This document shows positions 56,278-64,000 of a DNA stretch of 64,000 nt, one piece after another. The translations under genes and the position numbers were made by a program. This stretch comes from Flavobacterium degerlachei (GTDB taxonomy: Bacteria > Bacteroidota > Bacteroidia > Flavobacteriales > Flavobacteriaceae), in contig NZ_FNMV01000018.1 in assembly GCF_900106645.1 (NCBI RefSeq), positions 1 through 64,000 on the forward strand, written 5' to 3'. Below the pieces are notes generated by a model. It did no database searches and was not told the DNA's origin. It worked only from the letters and a program-made list of their open reading frames with translations. The stretch's first letter is position 1. Each line of letters begins with the position of its first letter.

Positions 56278-56895
56278 TTAGTAGTAAATACTCATAATAA
56301 TATTCGAATCTGAATTGTCTATTATTTCCGCTAGCCTTTCAAAATAGCGTTCGTTAACCGCCGGACAGCCAAAGCTTTTTTCTATAGACCCATTTTGCTC
56401 TTGCTCAGGAATACTACTCATTTTATGCAGCACTATATTTCTGGCGAATGCATTACTATTTGTTTTGTCTAACCCATATAACTTGTACGCTTTCCCATAA
56501 GACCCTAAATAAGAATTACCTACAGAATAGTTCCCCAATGATGTGCATAATGAATTACTGACATTGCTAAATCTCAACTCCCCCGTTGATCTCTTTTCTG
56601 ACCCAAAGCCATGCGTAACTAGACCTTCATCTATAATTTTATTGCTTTTCAAATTATAAATAAAAAACCGAAACTTACCGGACTCAATACCCATATCAAG
56701 AAAAAAAGCAATTTCTTTATTATACTTCGTACTAGAGTTGACCACTTTTTTTACTTCATTTATCTGAATAGTAAATCTTTCTTCGGCAGAATTATACTTT
56801 GGCTTTTCAGAAAAACCCGAAAAAATAAATCCCACAAATACCAGAAGTACAAGTAGTGCTCTCATCTCTTTATTTGCCTTTAAATTTGTATTCAT
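56278..56895 (-). CDS. Murein L,D-transpeptidase catalytic-domain family protein
   Basis: A 205-residue exported protein with a hydrophobic signal (about 12-29), then a YkuD-like catalytic fold: THGFGSEKRSTGELRFSNVS and the active-site Cys in SFGCPAVNE, preceded by HKMSS with the conserved His. It would form 3-3 peptidoglycan cross-links or attach proteins to the wall. The family is single-domain and of this size. It lies between porQ and cmk. Confidence 0.9.
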   Translation of the reverse strand: MNTNLKANKEMRALLVLLVFVGFIFSGFSEKPKYNSAEERFTIQINEVKKVVNSSTKYNKEIAFFLDMGIESGKFRFFIYNLKSNKIIDEGLVTHGFGSEKRSTGELRFSNVSNSLCTSLGNYSVGNSYLGSYGKAYKLYGLDKTNSNAFARNIVLHKMSSIPEQEQNGSIEKSFGCPAVNERYFERLAEIIDNSDSNIIMSIYY

Positions 56896-56956
56896 TTGTC
56901 ATTTACATTAAATAGTCTTGACGGAATAAATCCGTTTATCTTTCATTTACAAACTG

Positions 56957-57976
56957 CTATTGAAAATTAATCGTCAACCCAAACAAACTTGTATTGCCCG
57001 CTAAAGTGTAACGCGAATACGAATAATTAAATTTCAATTTATTCATTTTTAATCCAAAACCTAGTGAAACTCCCGAGAAATTGCGCTGTTCAAGAATCCG
57101 CAGTTCCTCTGCCCTTCTAAAATTATACCCCAGCCGAAGGTTAAATGTTTTTTTAGGAAACAATTCCACTCCAAAAATCACATGACGCAATGCGTTATTC
57201 GTAAACGAAACTTTCTCTTCGTTTGTATTCCCATCAATTGACGTTTCAGCCCTTTCAGGATTAGAAAAAGCAATATTCCATTGTTGTAAATTCTCTAACG
57301 TAAGATGCCATCTTAAGGGAACATGTTCTAATTCCTGTGAAACACCCACTAGTATTTCCAACGGCAATTTTTCATTCACTCCCGAATAGGTGGTAAATTG
57401 CGTTCCAATATTTCGAATTACCAACCCCCAATTAACATCATTTCTTTCATCAATAAAAATAGCACCAATATCTATAGCTCCTCCCAAGGACGAATAACTT
57501 TCAAGCGAGGAGGAAATCAACTTTGCATTTGCTCCTACATGTATTGTCGTATAAGGTATGTTGTACGCATATCCCAAAGAAAGCGCTATTTCACTTCCTG
57601 TGAACTCAGTTGTATACTGTCCGTTTTCGTCATAACCTTCAAATTTACCGTAATTCACATAATTAACTCCAGCCTGAAACGTTTGCAAATGCCGATCGTA
57701 TGTGTAGGCATATGAAGCTGTACCATAAGTAACCTCGTTAAAGTAATTACCATAATTCAACGCCAAATGATTATCCATTTCCACATTTATGGTTGCAGGA
57801 TTAAAATTCACTTGATTGACATCATCATCATAAATAGTTATCGTTTTTCCACCTAAGGCTGCCTGTCTAGGCGAAGTAACCAAATTCAAAAACTGATAAG
57901 TATACTTGCCTCCTATTTGACTGTAGGACACAGTACAAATAAATAACGACAAGAATAGAAAAATGTTTCTGAACAT
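56957..57976 (-). CDS. porQ: Type IX secretion system protein PorQ
   Basis: A 339-residue outer-membrane beta-barrel. It has a signal peptide (FICTVSYSQ, about 1-19), then GGKYTYQFLNLVTSPRQAALGGKT, a strong family hallmark, and ends with LAGNTSLFGLTINFQ. PorQ is part of the T9SS attachment complex that anchors substrates on lipopolysaccharide. It therefore belongs to the same export pathway as the adhesin cluster at 1-5007. It lies downstream of lon on the minus strand, separated from it by a terminator-like hairpin. Confidence 0.92.
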   Translation of the reverse strand: MFRNIFLFLSLFICTVSYSQIGGKYTYQFLNLVTSPRQAALGGKTITIYDDDVNQVNFNPATINVEMDNHLALNYGNYFNEVTYGTASYAYTYDRHLQTFQAGVNYVNYGKFEGYDENGQYTTEFTGSEIALSLGYAYNIPYTTIHVGANAKLISSSLESYSSLGGAIDIGAIFIDERNDVNWGLVIRNIGTQFTTYSGVNEKLPLEILVGVSQELEHVPLRWHLTLENLQQWNIAFSNPERAETSIDGNTNEEKVSFTNNALRHVIFGVELFPKKTFNLRLGYNFRRAEELRILEQRNFSGVSLGFGLKMNKLKFNYSYSRYTLAGNTSLFGLTINFQ

Positions 57977-58070
57977 ACTTTAGGTCTCTGTTTTCGTAAA
58001 ATAAAACGCAAATGCGAAGATAAAATTATAGTAGCAAAAATACTCATTATAAATCTCCAAATACCACTTA

Positions 58071-58119
58071 AATAAAATTCCAAAATCATTGCCTAATTAT
58101 CTTAAGTTTTGATTTTGGA
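58071..58119 (-). terminator. Terminator of lon
   Basis: A perfect 10 bp inverted repeat (TCCAAAATCA at 58079-58088, TGATTTTGGA at 58110-58119). On the minus strand it is followed by AATTTTATTT. It lies 29 bases beyond the lon stop. Confidence 0.7.
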
Positions 58120-58147
58120 ATATACATTTAGAAATCAAAAAGACTAC

Positions 58148-60598
58148 TTATAAGATTTTGGCATTTTTAACCTTTTGATCCGTAATTGCAATTTTCAAAA
58201 CATCACTCATTTCTTTAACGTAATGAAAAGTTAAGCCTTCAATATATTCTGGCTTTATTTCATCAACATCACTTTTATTTTCATGACACAGAATAATCTC
58301 TTTAATATTAGCGCGTTTTGCTGCCAATATTTTTTCTTTAATTCCACCTACAGGTAATACTTTCCCTCTTAATGTTATCTCACCAGTCATCGCCATGTTT
58401 TTCTTAACTCTTTTTTGAGTAAATACTGACACTAAAGAAGTCAACATCGCTATACCTGCACTTGGTCCATCTTTTGGTGTCGCTCCTTCTGGAACGTGTA
58501 AATGGATATTATATTTAGATATTATCTCTGGATTTAAGCCCATTAATTCCGCATTAGCTTTTAGATATTCCAATGCTATTGTAGCTGATTCTTTCATTAC
58601 AGTACCTAAATTACCCGTAATGGTCATAGCGCCCTTACCTGGAGAAATTAAAGATTCTATAAAAAGAATATCACCACCTACACTTGTCCAAGCTAATCCT
58701 GTAACAACACCTGCCACATCATTACTTTCATACTTATCTCTTTCTAATCTAGGAACACCTAGAATTCGAACGATATCTGCATCAGTTACTTTTTTATTGT
58801 ACTCTTCCTCCATTGCAACTGATTTAGCTGCATTACGGATTACTTGTGCAATTTTAGCTTCTAAACCACGAACACCAGATTCACGAGTATATCCTTCTAC
58901 AATTTTTTCCAACTGTTTTTTACCAATTGTTAAATCTTTGGTTGTTAAACCGTGTTCTTTTAATTGTCTTGGCAACAAATGCTGACGTGCAATCTCCACT
59001 TTCTCTTCAATAGTATACCCAGACATTTTTATGATCTCCATACGATCTCTCAATGCAGGCTGAATAGAAGACATTGTATTTGAAGTAGCTATAAACATCA
59101 CTTTTGACAAGTCATATCCCATCTCTAGGAAGTTATCATAAAATGAATTGTTTTGCTCTGGATCTAATACTTCAAGTAAAGCTGACGAAGGATCTCCTTG
59201 ACTGCTCACTGACAATTTATCAATTTCATCTAATACAAATACAGGATTTGATGTCCCTGCTTTTTTCAAGCTTTGGATAATCCTACCTGGCATAGCACCA
59301 ATATATGTTTTTCTGTGACCTCTTATTTCTGATTCATCACGCAAACCTCCTAAGGAAATACGAACATATTCTCTCCCTAAAGCTTCGGCAACGGAACGAC
59401 CAATAGAAGTTTTCCCTACTCCTGGAGGTCCTGTCAAACAAATAATAGGTGATTTCATGTCATTACGCAATTTCAAAACTGCCAAATGCTCAATCATTCT
59501 TTTCTTAACATCTTCTAACCCAAAATGATCTCTATCCAAGATTTTTTGCGCTCTTTTTAAGTCAAAATTATCTTTTGAATATTCATTCCAAGGCAATTCT
59601 AAAAACAGCTCTAAGTAATTTCTTTGAATTCCAAAATCAGGTGCCTGTGGATTCATTCGGCGCATTTTTGACAATTCTTTTTCGAAATGCTTTTTGGTTT
59701 TTTCATCCCATTTCTTAGACTTGGACTTAAGTAACATCTCTTCCATTTCCTCCTCTTGCGAAGAACCACCCAATTCTTCTTGGATTGTTTTCATTTGCTG
59801 TTGAAGAAAATATTCTCTTTGTTGTTGGTCTAAATCAAAACGCACTTTAGACTGAATGTCGTTTTTTAACTCGAGTTTTTGCAACTCAATATTCATAAAA
59901 CGAAGCGTCTCTAACGCTCTATCTTTCAAACTACTAATAGCAAGAAGATCTTGTTTTTCTTTAACTGATAAATTCATGTTAGAAGTAACGAAATTAATCA
60001 GGAAAGATTGACTTTCAATATTTTTAATAGCAAAGGTCGCCTCGCTTGGAATGTTCGGACTTTCTTTTATTATTTGAATCGCCAATTCTTTGACAGACTC
60101 AAGAATAGCTAAAAATTCAGTGTCTTTACTCTCTGGCCTACTTTCTTCAAACTCTTTAATAGTTGCAGTAATGTAAGGCTCTTCAGAAACTACAGTGTCA
60201 ATTTCAAAACGCTTTTTACCTTGAAGAATAACTGTCGTAGTACCATCAGGCATTTTTAAAACCCTTAATATTCTAGCAACAGTTCCTATGCTATGAATAT
60301 CATCCTTTGTAGGTTCCTCGTCTTCTTCGTTTTTCTGAGCAACAACACCTATTATTTTTCCTCCTGCATTCGCGTCATTAATTAGCTTAATGGATTTATC
60401 ACGTCCCGCAGTAATTGGAATTACAACACCAGGAAACAACACCATATTGCGTAAAGGCAAAATTGGTAATGATTCTGGCAATTCCTCGTTAATCATTTCT
60501 TCTTCATCTTCAGGAGTCAATAATGGAATTAATTCAGCTTCTGAATCATATTCCTGAAGTGACAGATTGTCTATTGTAAGTATTTTATGATTTGACAT
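58148..60598 (-). CDS. lon: ATP-dependent Lon protease
   Basis: An 816-residue LonA: substrate-binding N-terminal domain (about 40-240), coiled-coil, AAA+ domain with Walker [10 protein letters not shown], and a C-terminal peptidase with the catalytic Ser in [10 protein letters not shown] and Lys further on in LPVGGIKEK. It degrades misfolded and regulatory proteins in the cytoplasm. The length is normal for the phylum. A consensus promoter (60676-60645) precedes it. Confidence 0.97.
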   Translation of the reverse strand: MSNHKILTIDNLSLQEYDSEAELIPLLTPEDEEEMINEELPESLPILPLRNMVLFPGVVIPITAGRDKSIKLINDANAGGKIIGVVAQKNEEDEEPTKDDIHSIGTVARILRVLKMPDGTTTVILQGKKRFEIDTVVSEEPYITATIKEFEESRPESKDTEFLAILESVKELAIQIIKESPNIPSEATFAIKNIESQSFLINFVTSNMNLSVKEKQDLLAISSLKDRALETLRFMNIELQKLELKNDIQSKVRFDLDQQQREYFLQQQMKTIQEELGGSSQEEEMEEMLLKSKSKKWDEKTKKHFEKELSKMRRMNPQAPDFGIQRNYLELFLELPWNEYSKDNFDLKRAQKILDRDHFGLEDVKKRMIEHLAVLKLRNDMKSPIICLTGPPGVGKTSIGRSVAEALGREYVRISLGGLRDESEIRGHRKTYIGAMPGRIIQSLKKAGTSNPVFVLDEIDKLSVSSQGDPSSALLEVLDPEQNNSFYDNFLEMGYDLSKVMFIATSNTMSSIQPALRDRMEIIKMSGYTIEEKVEIARQHLLPRQLKEHGLTTKDLTIGKKQLEKIVEGYTRESGVRGLEAKIAQVIRNAAKSVAMEEEYNKKVTDADIVRILGVPRLERDKYESNDVAGVVTGLAWTSVGGDILFIESLISPGKGAMTITGNLGTVMKESATIALEYLKANAELMGLNPEIISKYNIHLHVPEGATPKDGPSAGIAMLTSLVSVFTQKRVKKNMAMTGEITLRGKVLPVGGIKEKILAAKRANIKEIILCHENKSDVDEIKPEYIEGLTFHYVKEMSDVLKIAITDQKVKNAKIL

Positions 60599-60644
60599 AA
60601 TTATATATAAGTCTTTTTGTCATTAAAAAATTTGAGTTCATGAA

Positions 60645-60676
60645 CAAATATAGGGTTTCGACACTTTATATATCAA
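60645..60676 (-). promoter_or_regulatory. Bacteroidetes-type promoter of lon
   Basis: Minus strand: TTG (60676-60674), 21-base spacer, TATATTTG (60652-60645), giving a leader of about 40 bases to the ATG at 60598. The remainder of the 60599-60958 gap shows no credible gene. Confidence 0.78.
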
Positions 60677-60958
60677 TAAAATTGACTTTTTCCCATACCA
60701 TTCATCAAGTACTTAAAAGGGACAATCATTGTGCCAAAAGAAAATTATTGACCAATATATTGGTAAAAGCACTCCAAATATCCCCCTTGAAAAAATCTGA
60801 AAAAACACTATTTATGTTGCAAGAAATAGAAATGAAAATGATTCCAAAGTGTTTTTCACATTAACGCAGCTACTACCAAAATAGTCAACATCATGCCGTA
60901 CAATCGATTCTTTTTCTATTGTTACTATATTTTTATTTTACATTGAATAAAAATAAAA

Positions 60959-62263
60959 TTATGCCTCTTTCTTCTCTTTCATAAAACTAAGGACAACATA
61001 CCCCAGTAAGAAGAAGATCGCCAGGATAAAAAAGGAATTGCGCATTGAGTTAGTGATAGACGCAACAAAACCAAAAATAAAGGTTCCAAAAACAATGGCA
61101 ATTTTCTCTGTTACATCAAAGAAACTAAAGTAAGTTGCGTGGTCTTCTGTATCTGGCAATAATTTCGAATAAGTAGAACGTGACAAAGATTGTATCGCAC
61201 CTAAAACCATTCCTATAGTTCCTCCAAGAGCATAAAACTGAATATCGATGTATTGATTTTTAGCATCTAACAAATAGGCTGATAAGCAAATAAGACACCA
61301 AATTGCAATAGTTAATTTAAGTGTTTTTATGTTTCCAATTTTTTCTGATATTCTTGAAAATACAAAAGCTCCAAAAATAGCAACTACATTTATTAATAAT
61401 ATAATGATAATTAATTTGCTAGTTCCTATTCCCAATTCTTTTTTACCAAAGATTCCAGCTAATAATATTACCGTTTGAACACCTATACTATAAAGGAAGA
61501 AAGCAGTTAAAAACTGTTTAAGATTGGTTTGTTTATTTATACTTTTTGTAACTACTTTAAGCTCTCTAAATCCATTGAAAAGAACATCCGTTCCCGATTT
61601 TTTTTGAAATACATTATTTGGTAAATAGTGAAATGTAACTTGCGCGAAACCCATCCACCAAATTCCAACGGATAAAAATGAAATTCTTGCAGGTAAAGAA
61701 CTATCTGTAATTCCATACCATTCTGGCATCATGACCATAGTCAAGTTAAATCCTAATAATAGTAAAGAACCTGTGTAACCAAACATAAACCCTTTGGCAC
61801 TAACCCTATCATGCTGCTCAGGATGAGCAATTTCTGGTAAATAGGAATTATAAAAAACAATACTCCCCCAAAAACCAATACTCGCTAGAATGGTACCTAA
61901 AATCCCAATCCACAAAGTATCTTGGCCTGTAAAAAAGTACAAACTCATTACTGAGAGCGATCCCAGATAACAAAAAAACTGCATAAATCGCTTTTTGTTA
62001 CCAGTAAAATCAGCAATTCCAGATAAAATAGGTGACATAAACGCAACGATTAAAAAAGAAAATGACAAAGAATAAGACAGTAGTGAAGAATTATTAAATT
62101 CCATTCCTAAAAACTGCACAATATCATTATTACCACTCGTAACACTTTCGTAATAAATAGGAAACACCGCAGTTGCAATAACTAGACTATAAACAGAATT
62201 TGCCCAATCATAAAATGCCCAAGCATTAATTAATTTCTTATCCCCTTTTTTCAATGCTATCAT
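60959..62263 (-). CDS. MFS transporter, UMF1/Atg22-like
   Basis: A 434-residue inner-membrane protein with about 12 helices. NAWAFYDWANSVYSLVIATAVFP at the N terminus and GSIVFYNSYLPEIA, followed by ALGGTIGMVLGAIQSLSRSTYSKLLP, are typical of the UMF1 (vacuole effluxer Atg22-like) family, which in bacteria has no settled substrate. It is monocistronic. The gene ends in a charged KEKKEA tail. Confidence 0.9.
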   Translation of the reverse strand: MIALKKGDKKLINAWAFYDWANSVYSLVIATAVFPIYYESVTSGNNDIVQFLGMEFNNSSLLSYSLSFSFLIVAFMSPILSGIADFTGNKKRFMQFFCYLGSLSVMSLYFFTGQDTLWIGILGTILASIGFWGSIVFYNSYLPEIAHPEQHDRVSAKGFMFGYTGSLLLLGFNLTMVMMPEWYGITDSSLPARISFLSVGIWWMGFAQVTFHYLPNNVFQKKSGTDVLFNGFRELKVVTKSINKQTNLKQFLTAFFLYSIGVQTVILLAGIFGKKELGIGTSKLIIIILLINVVAIFGAFVFSRISEKIGNIKTLKLTIAIWCLICLSAYLLDAKNQYIDIQFYALGGTIGMVLGAIQSLSRSTYSKLLPDTEDHATYFSFFDVTEKIAIVFGTFIFGFVASITNSMRNSFFILAIFFLLGYVVLSFMKEKKEA

Positions 62264-62351
62264 ATCTGTAGTTTTATACGAATTTATTTATTTTTATGAC
62301 ATAAACGCTATAAAAACACGGAATTTAAAAAGTTTAACCACTATTTAAACG

Positions 62352-62382
62352 AAGAAAGCCAATTCGATGAATTGGCTTTCTT
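62352..62382. terminator. Stem-loop between M48 and UMF1 genes
   Basis: A perfect 14 bp inverted repeat (AAGAAAGCCAATTC at 62352-62365, GAATTGGCTTTCTT at 62369-62382) with a 3-base loop lies after the M48 stop. The T tract on the minus strand is weak (CGTTTAAAT), so termination is likely but imperfect. Confidence 0.65.
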
Positions 62383-62403
62383 TGTTTATGTAATTACAAT
62401 AAT

Positions 62404-63222
62404 TTATTTATATATCATTCCGAATTTTGCCGCAGTGGCTTTAGCTTCAGGAATTAATTTTTTCAAATCGGCAATTCTAGTTGCATCAGATGGATGTGAA
62501 CTTAAAAAAGGCGGTGGTGCTTGACCTTGAGAATTCGCTGACATTCTCATCCAAAACGCAATGGATTCATCTGGATTATATCCTGCAATTGCCATTAGTG
62601 TCAATCCAATTTTATCTGCTTCAGTTTCATGGCCTCTACTGTAAGGAAGCATTACTCCCACTTCTGAACCTACACCATAGATTTGTTGCCATGTTTGTTG
62701 TGCTTGTTCGCTTTTTCCTCCTGTTGCAACAGCTACCCCTACGGCACCAAGGCCCTGAAGTTGAGATGCACTCATACGTTGTGCACCGTGATTAGCTAAA
62801 GCATGAGAAACTTCATGTCCTATAACAGTCGCTAAACCAGCTTCGTCTTTCGTTATTGGTAAAATACCAGAGTAAACAACAATTTTTCCTCCAGGCATAC
62901 ACCAAGCATTAACGTCTTTACTTTCAACTAAGTTGTATTCCCAACGATAATCCTTTAAGTATTCAGGTTGACCAACATAAGCTACGTATTTCTCAGCGGC
63001 TAGTTTAATTCTCGCCCCTACTTTGGCTACCATATTTGCATCAGCAGTACCTGAAATTATTTTGTTCTCCTTTAAGAAAGTACCGTATTCTTGAAATGAA
63101 GAAGGAAAAAGTTCGCTATTAGATACGAAATTCAAGGTTTTTTTTCCGGTAATTGGATTCGTCGCACAAGAAAATAGTAAACCTATTGTGCAAACTCCTA
63201 GAAGTATTGAATGTTTTTTCAT
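62404..63222 (-). CDS. M48 family metallopeptidase, lipoprotein
   Basis: A 272-residue zinc peptidase. The ATG at 63222 (MKKHSILLGVCTIGLLFSCA) gives a lipoprotein signal with Cys about 19; an in-frame ATG at 63285 would add 21 residues and has a TATTTTTG promoter-like box (63251-63244) between it and the chosen start, which favours the shorter form. The zinc site HEVSH is in VIGHEVSHALANHGA, with the third ligand Glu in ETEADKIGL. The family takes part in outer-membrane quality control (BepA-like). It ends before a stem-loop. Confidence 0.92.
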   Translation of the reverse strand: MKKHSILLGVCTIGLLFSCATNPITGKKTLNFVSNSELFPSSFQEYGTFLKENKIISGTADANMVAKVGARIKLAAEKYVAYVGQPEYLKDYRWEYNLVESKDVNAWCMPGGKIVVYSGILPITKDEAGLATVIGHEVSHALANHGAQRMSASQLQGLGAVGVAVATGGKSEQAQQTWQQIYGVGSEVGVMLPYSRGHETEADKIGLTLMAIAGYNPDESIAFWMRMSANSQGQAPPPFLSSHPSDATRIADLKKLIPEAKATAAKFGMIYK

Positions 63223-63311
63223 GGTTATAATTTTAAATATTAACAAAAATACGAATATTACGAACTTAAAGTTTATAAAATTCATGCGAAAAGTATCATT
63301 TTTTTGTGTTA

Positions 63312-64000
63312 TTACTTTCCTGTAATATGCAGAACATTAAATTCTTTGTCCACAATCAGATAATTATCCCTTTCAATAGCTTCAATATCAACGGCAACTT
63401 CTTCATTGTCTATTTCGATACTTTTAATTTTAAACGGCAGTCCAATCAGATTAATTTTATACATCGAATATGGAGTGTCATATTTACCTTCTTTGTGCAA
63501 TTGAATATTTAACTCCAATTCTTTTCCAGTTACTTGAAATGTCAAGAAACTGTATCTCCCCTTTTTATAATCATAGCCGTCTTGAGCATCTTCATAGACT
63601 ACTGACTTTTCTTTACCTTCTTTATAATATAAATCTAATGTCAATTCATCAAACTCCAATTCACCTACATATTGCTGAACAGGGTATTTTGGAATAACAG
63701 CTCCTGCTTTTACAAAAACTGGTATTTCATCATATTTCGTATCTACCCACATTTCTTTTCCACCATTCACTAAACTATTTGTCCAATAATTATACCACTG
63801 ACCACGTGGCACATACATCCTTCTACCTATAGCATTAGGTTCTAAAATAGGACAAACTAATATTTGATTTCCAAATACAAACTCATCATTTCTATAGTGT
63901 GTTTGAGTGTCAGCTTGGTCAAAATACACCAAAGGCTTAAGCATAGGAATTCCTTCCTCAATATATTGCCAAAACATAGTATACAAGTAAGGTAATAACT
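63312..64000 (-). CDS. GH31 alpha-glucosidase family, C-terminal part
   Basis: The gene continues past the right edge of the window; the frame is open to base 64000, beginning LLPYLYTMFWQYIEEG. Present are the end of the catalytic barrel (DEFVFGNQILVCPILE) and the following beta-sandwich domains (YVPRGQWYNYWTN, VFVKAGAVIPKYP), typical of GH31 enzymes that cleave alpha-glucosides. The catalytic acids lie outside the window. Substrate cannot be judged here. Confidence 0.9.
   Translation of the reverse strand, partial: LLPYLYTMFWQYIEEGIPMLKPLVYFDQADTQTHYRNDEFVFGNQILVCPILEPNAIGRRMYVPRGQWYNYWTNSLVNGGKEMWVDTKYDEIPVFVKAGAVIPKYPVQQYVGELEFDELTLDLYYKEGKEKSVVYEDAQDGYDYKKGRYSFLTFQVTGKELELNIQLHKEGKYDTPYSMYKINLIGLPFKIKSIEIDNEEVAVDIEAIERDNYLIVDKEFNVLHITGK

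Noticed and set aside
60640..60864. 74-codon frame upstream of lon
   Set aside because: It overlaps the lon promoter on the opposite strand, has no recognisable feature and no terminator.

Overview
The window is typical of a marine or freshwater Flavobacteriia chromosome, most likely Flavobacterium. It is AT-rich. It carries type IX secretion (T9SS) components (PorP/SprF, PorQ, a type B gliding-motility C-terminal sorting domain) and a bacilliredoxin-like YtxJ. Several upstream regions fit the Bacteroidetes promoter pattern TTG-N17-23-TAnnTTTG. No rRNA, tRNA or CRISPR array was recognised.

Layout. 1-5007: the end of a giant repeat adhesin, its PorP/SprF partner and an OmpA/PD40 lipid- or wall-anchoring protein, closed by a strong terminator. 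5112-6511: a decayed IS3-family element next to a relic of a second OmpA/TPR gene, followed by a CAP-domain lipoprotein and an 800 bp gene-free zone bracketed by a 51 bp direct repeat. 8052-11610 (minus): pdxH, rnz, a small STAS-like protein, pyrB, pyrR. 12150-17828: an ABC-F protein, then a GH20 hexosaminidase divergent from a NagP-like sugar permease (GlcNAc use). 19278-31183: one long arginine/proline block (GNAT, argG, argC, argD, proA, proB, a GxxExxY gene, an acyl-ornithine transcarbamylase, argB, argE, argH), preceded by a canonical promoter and a possible 28-residue leader ORF. 31332-41656: thioredoxin-like protein, two DUF2157-type membrane proteins, ytxJ, clpB, a hybrid histidine kinase, and an oversized PLP enzyme. 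42183-44930: an accessory island with an HNH protein and a formylglycine-enzyme-like lipoprotein organised like integron gene cassettes. 44931-47806: AraC regulator, DUF779 and aldehyde dehydrogenase. 48101-64000: mostly housekeeping genes (pheT, rpsA, cmk, lon) with porQ, an L,D-transpeptidase-like protein, transporters, an M48 peptidase and the C-terminal end of a GH31 glucosidase.

How it fits together. The arginine block encodes the acylated-intermediate route in which carbamoylation acts on N-acyl-ornithine and ArgE removes the acyl group afterwards; proA/proB are embedded in it, so both glutamate-derived amino acids share a locus. The most unusual observations are an attC-like 126 bp hairpin between two cassette-style genes, with a matching 9 bp inverted boundary around the second gene; a transcarbamylase whose specificity residue is neither the known acetyl- nor succinyl-type residue; a family of four roughly 70-95 bp interspersed hairpin repeats; and a GxxExxY gene inserted in the arginine block between related inverted repeats.
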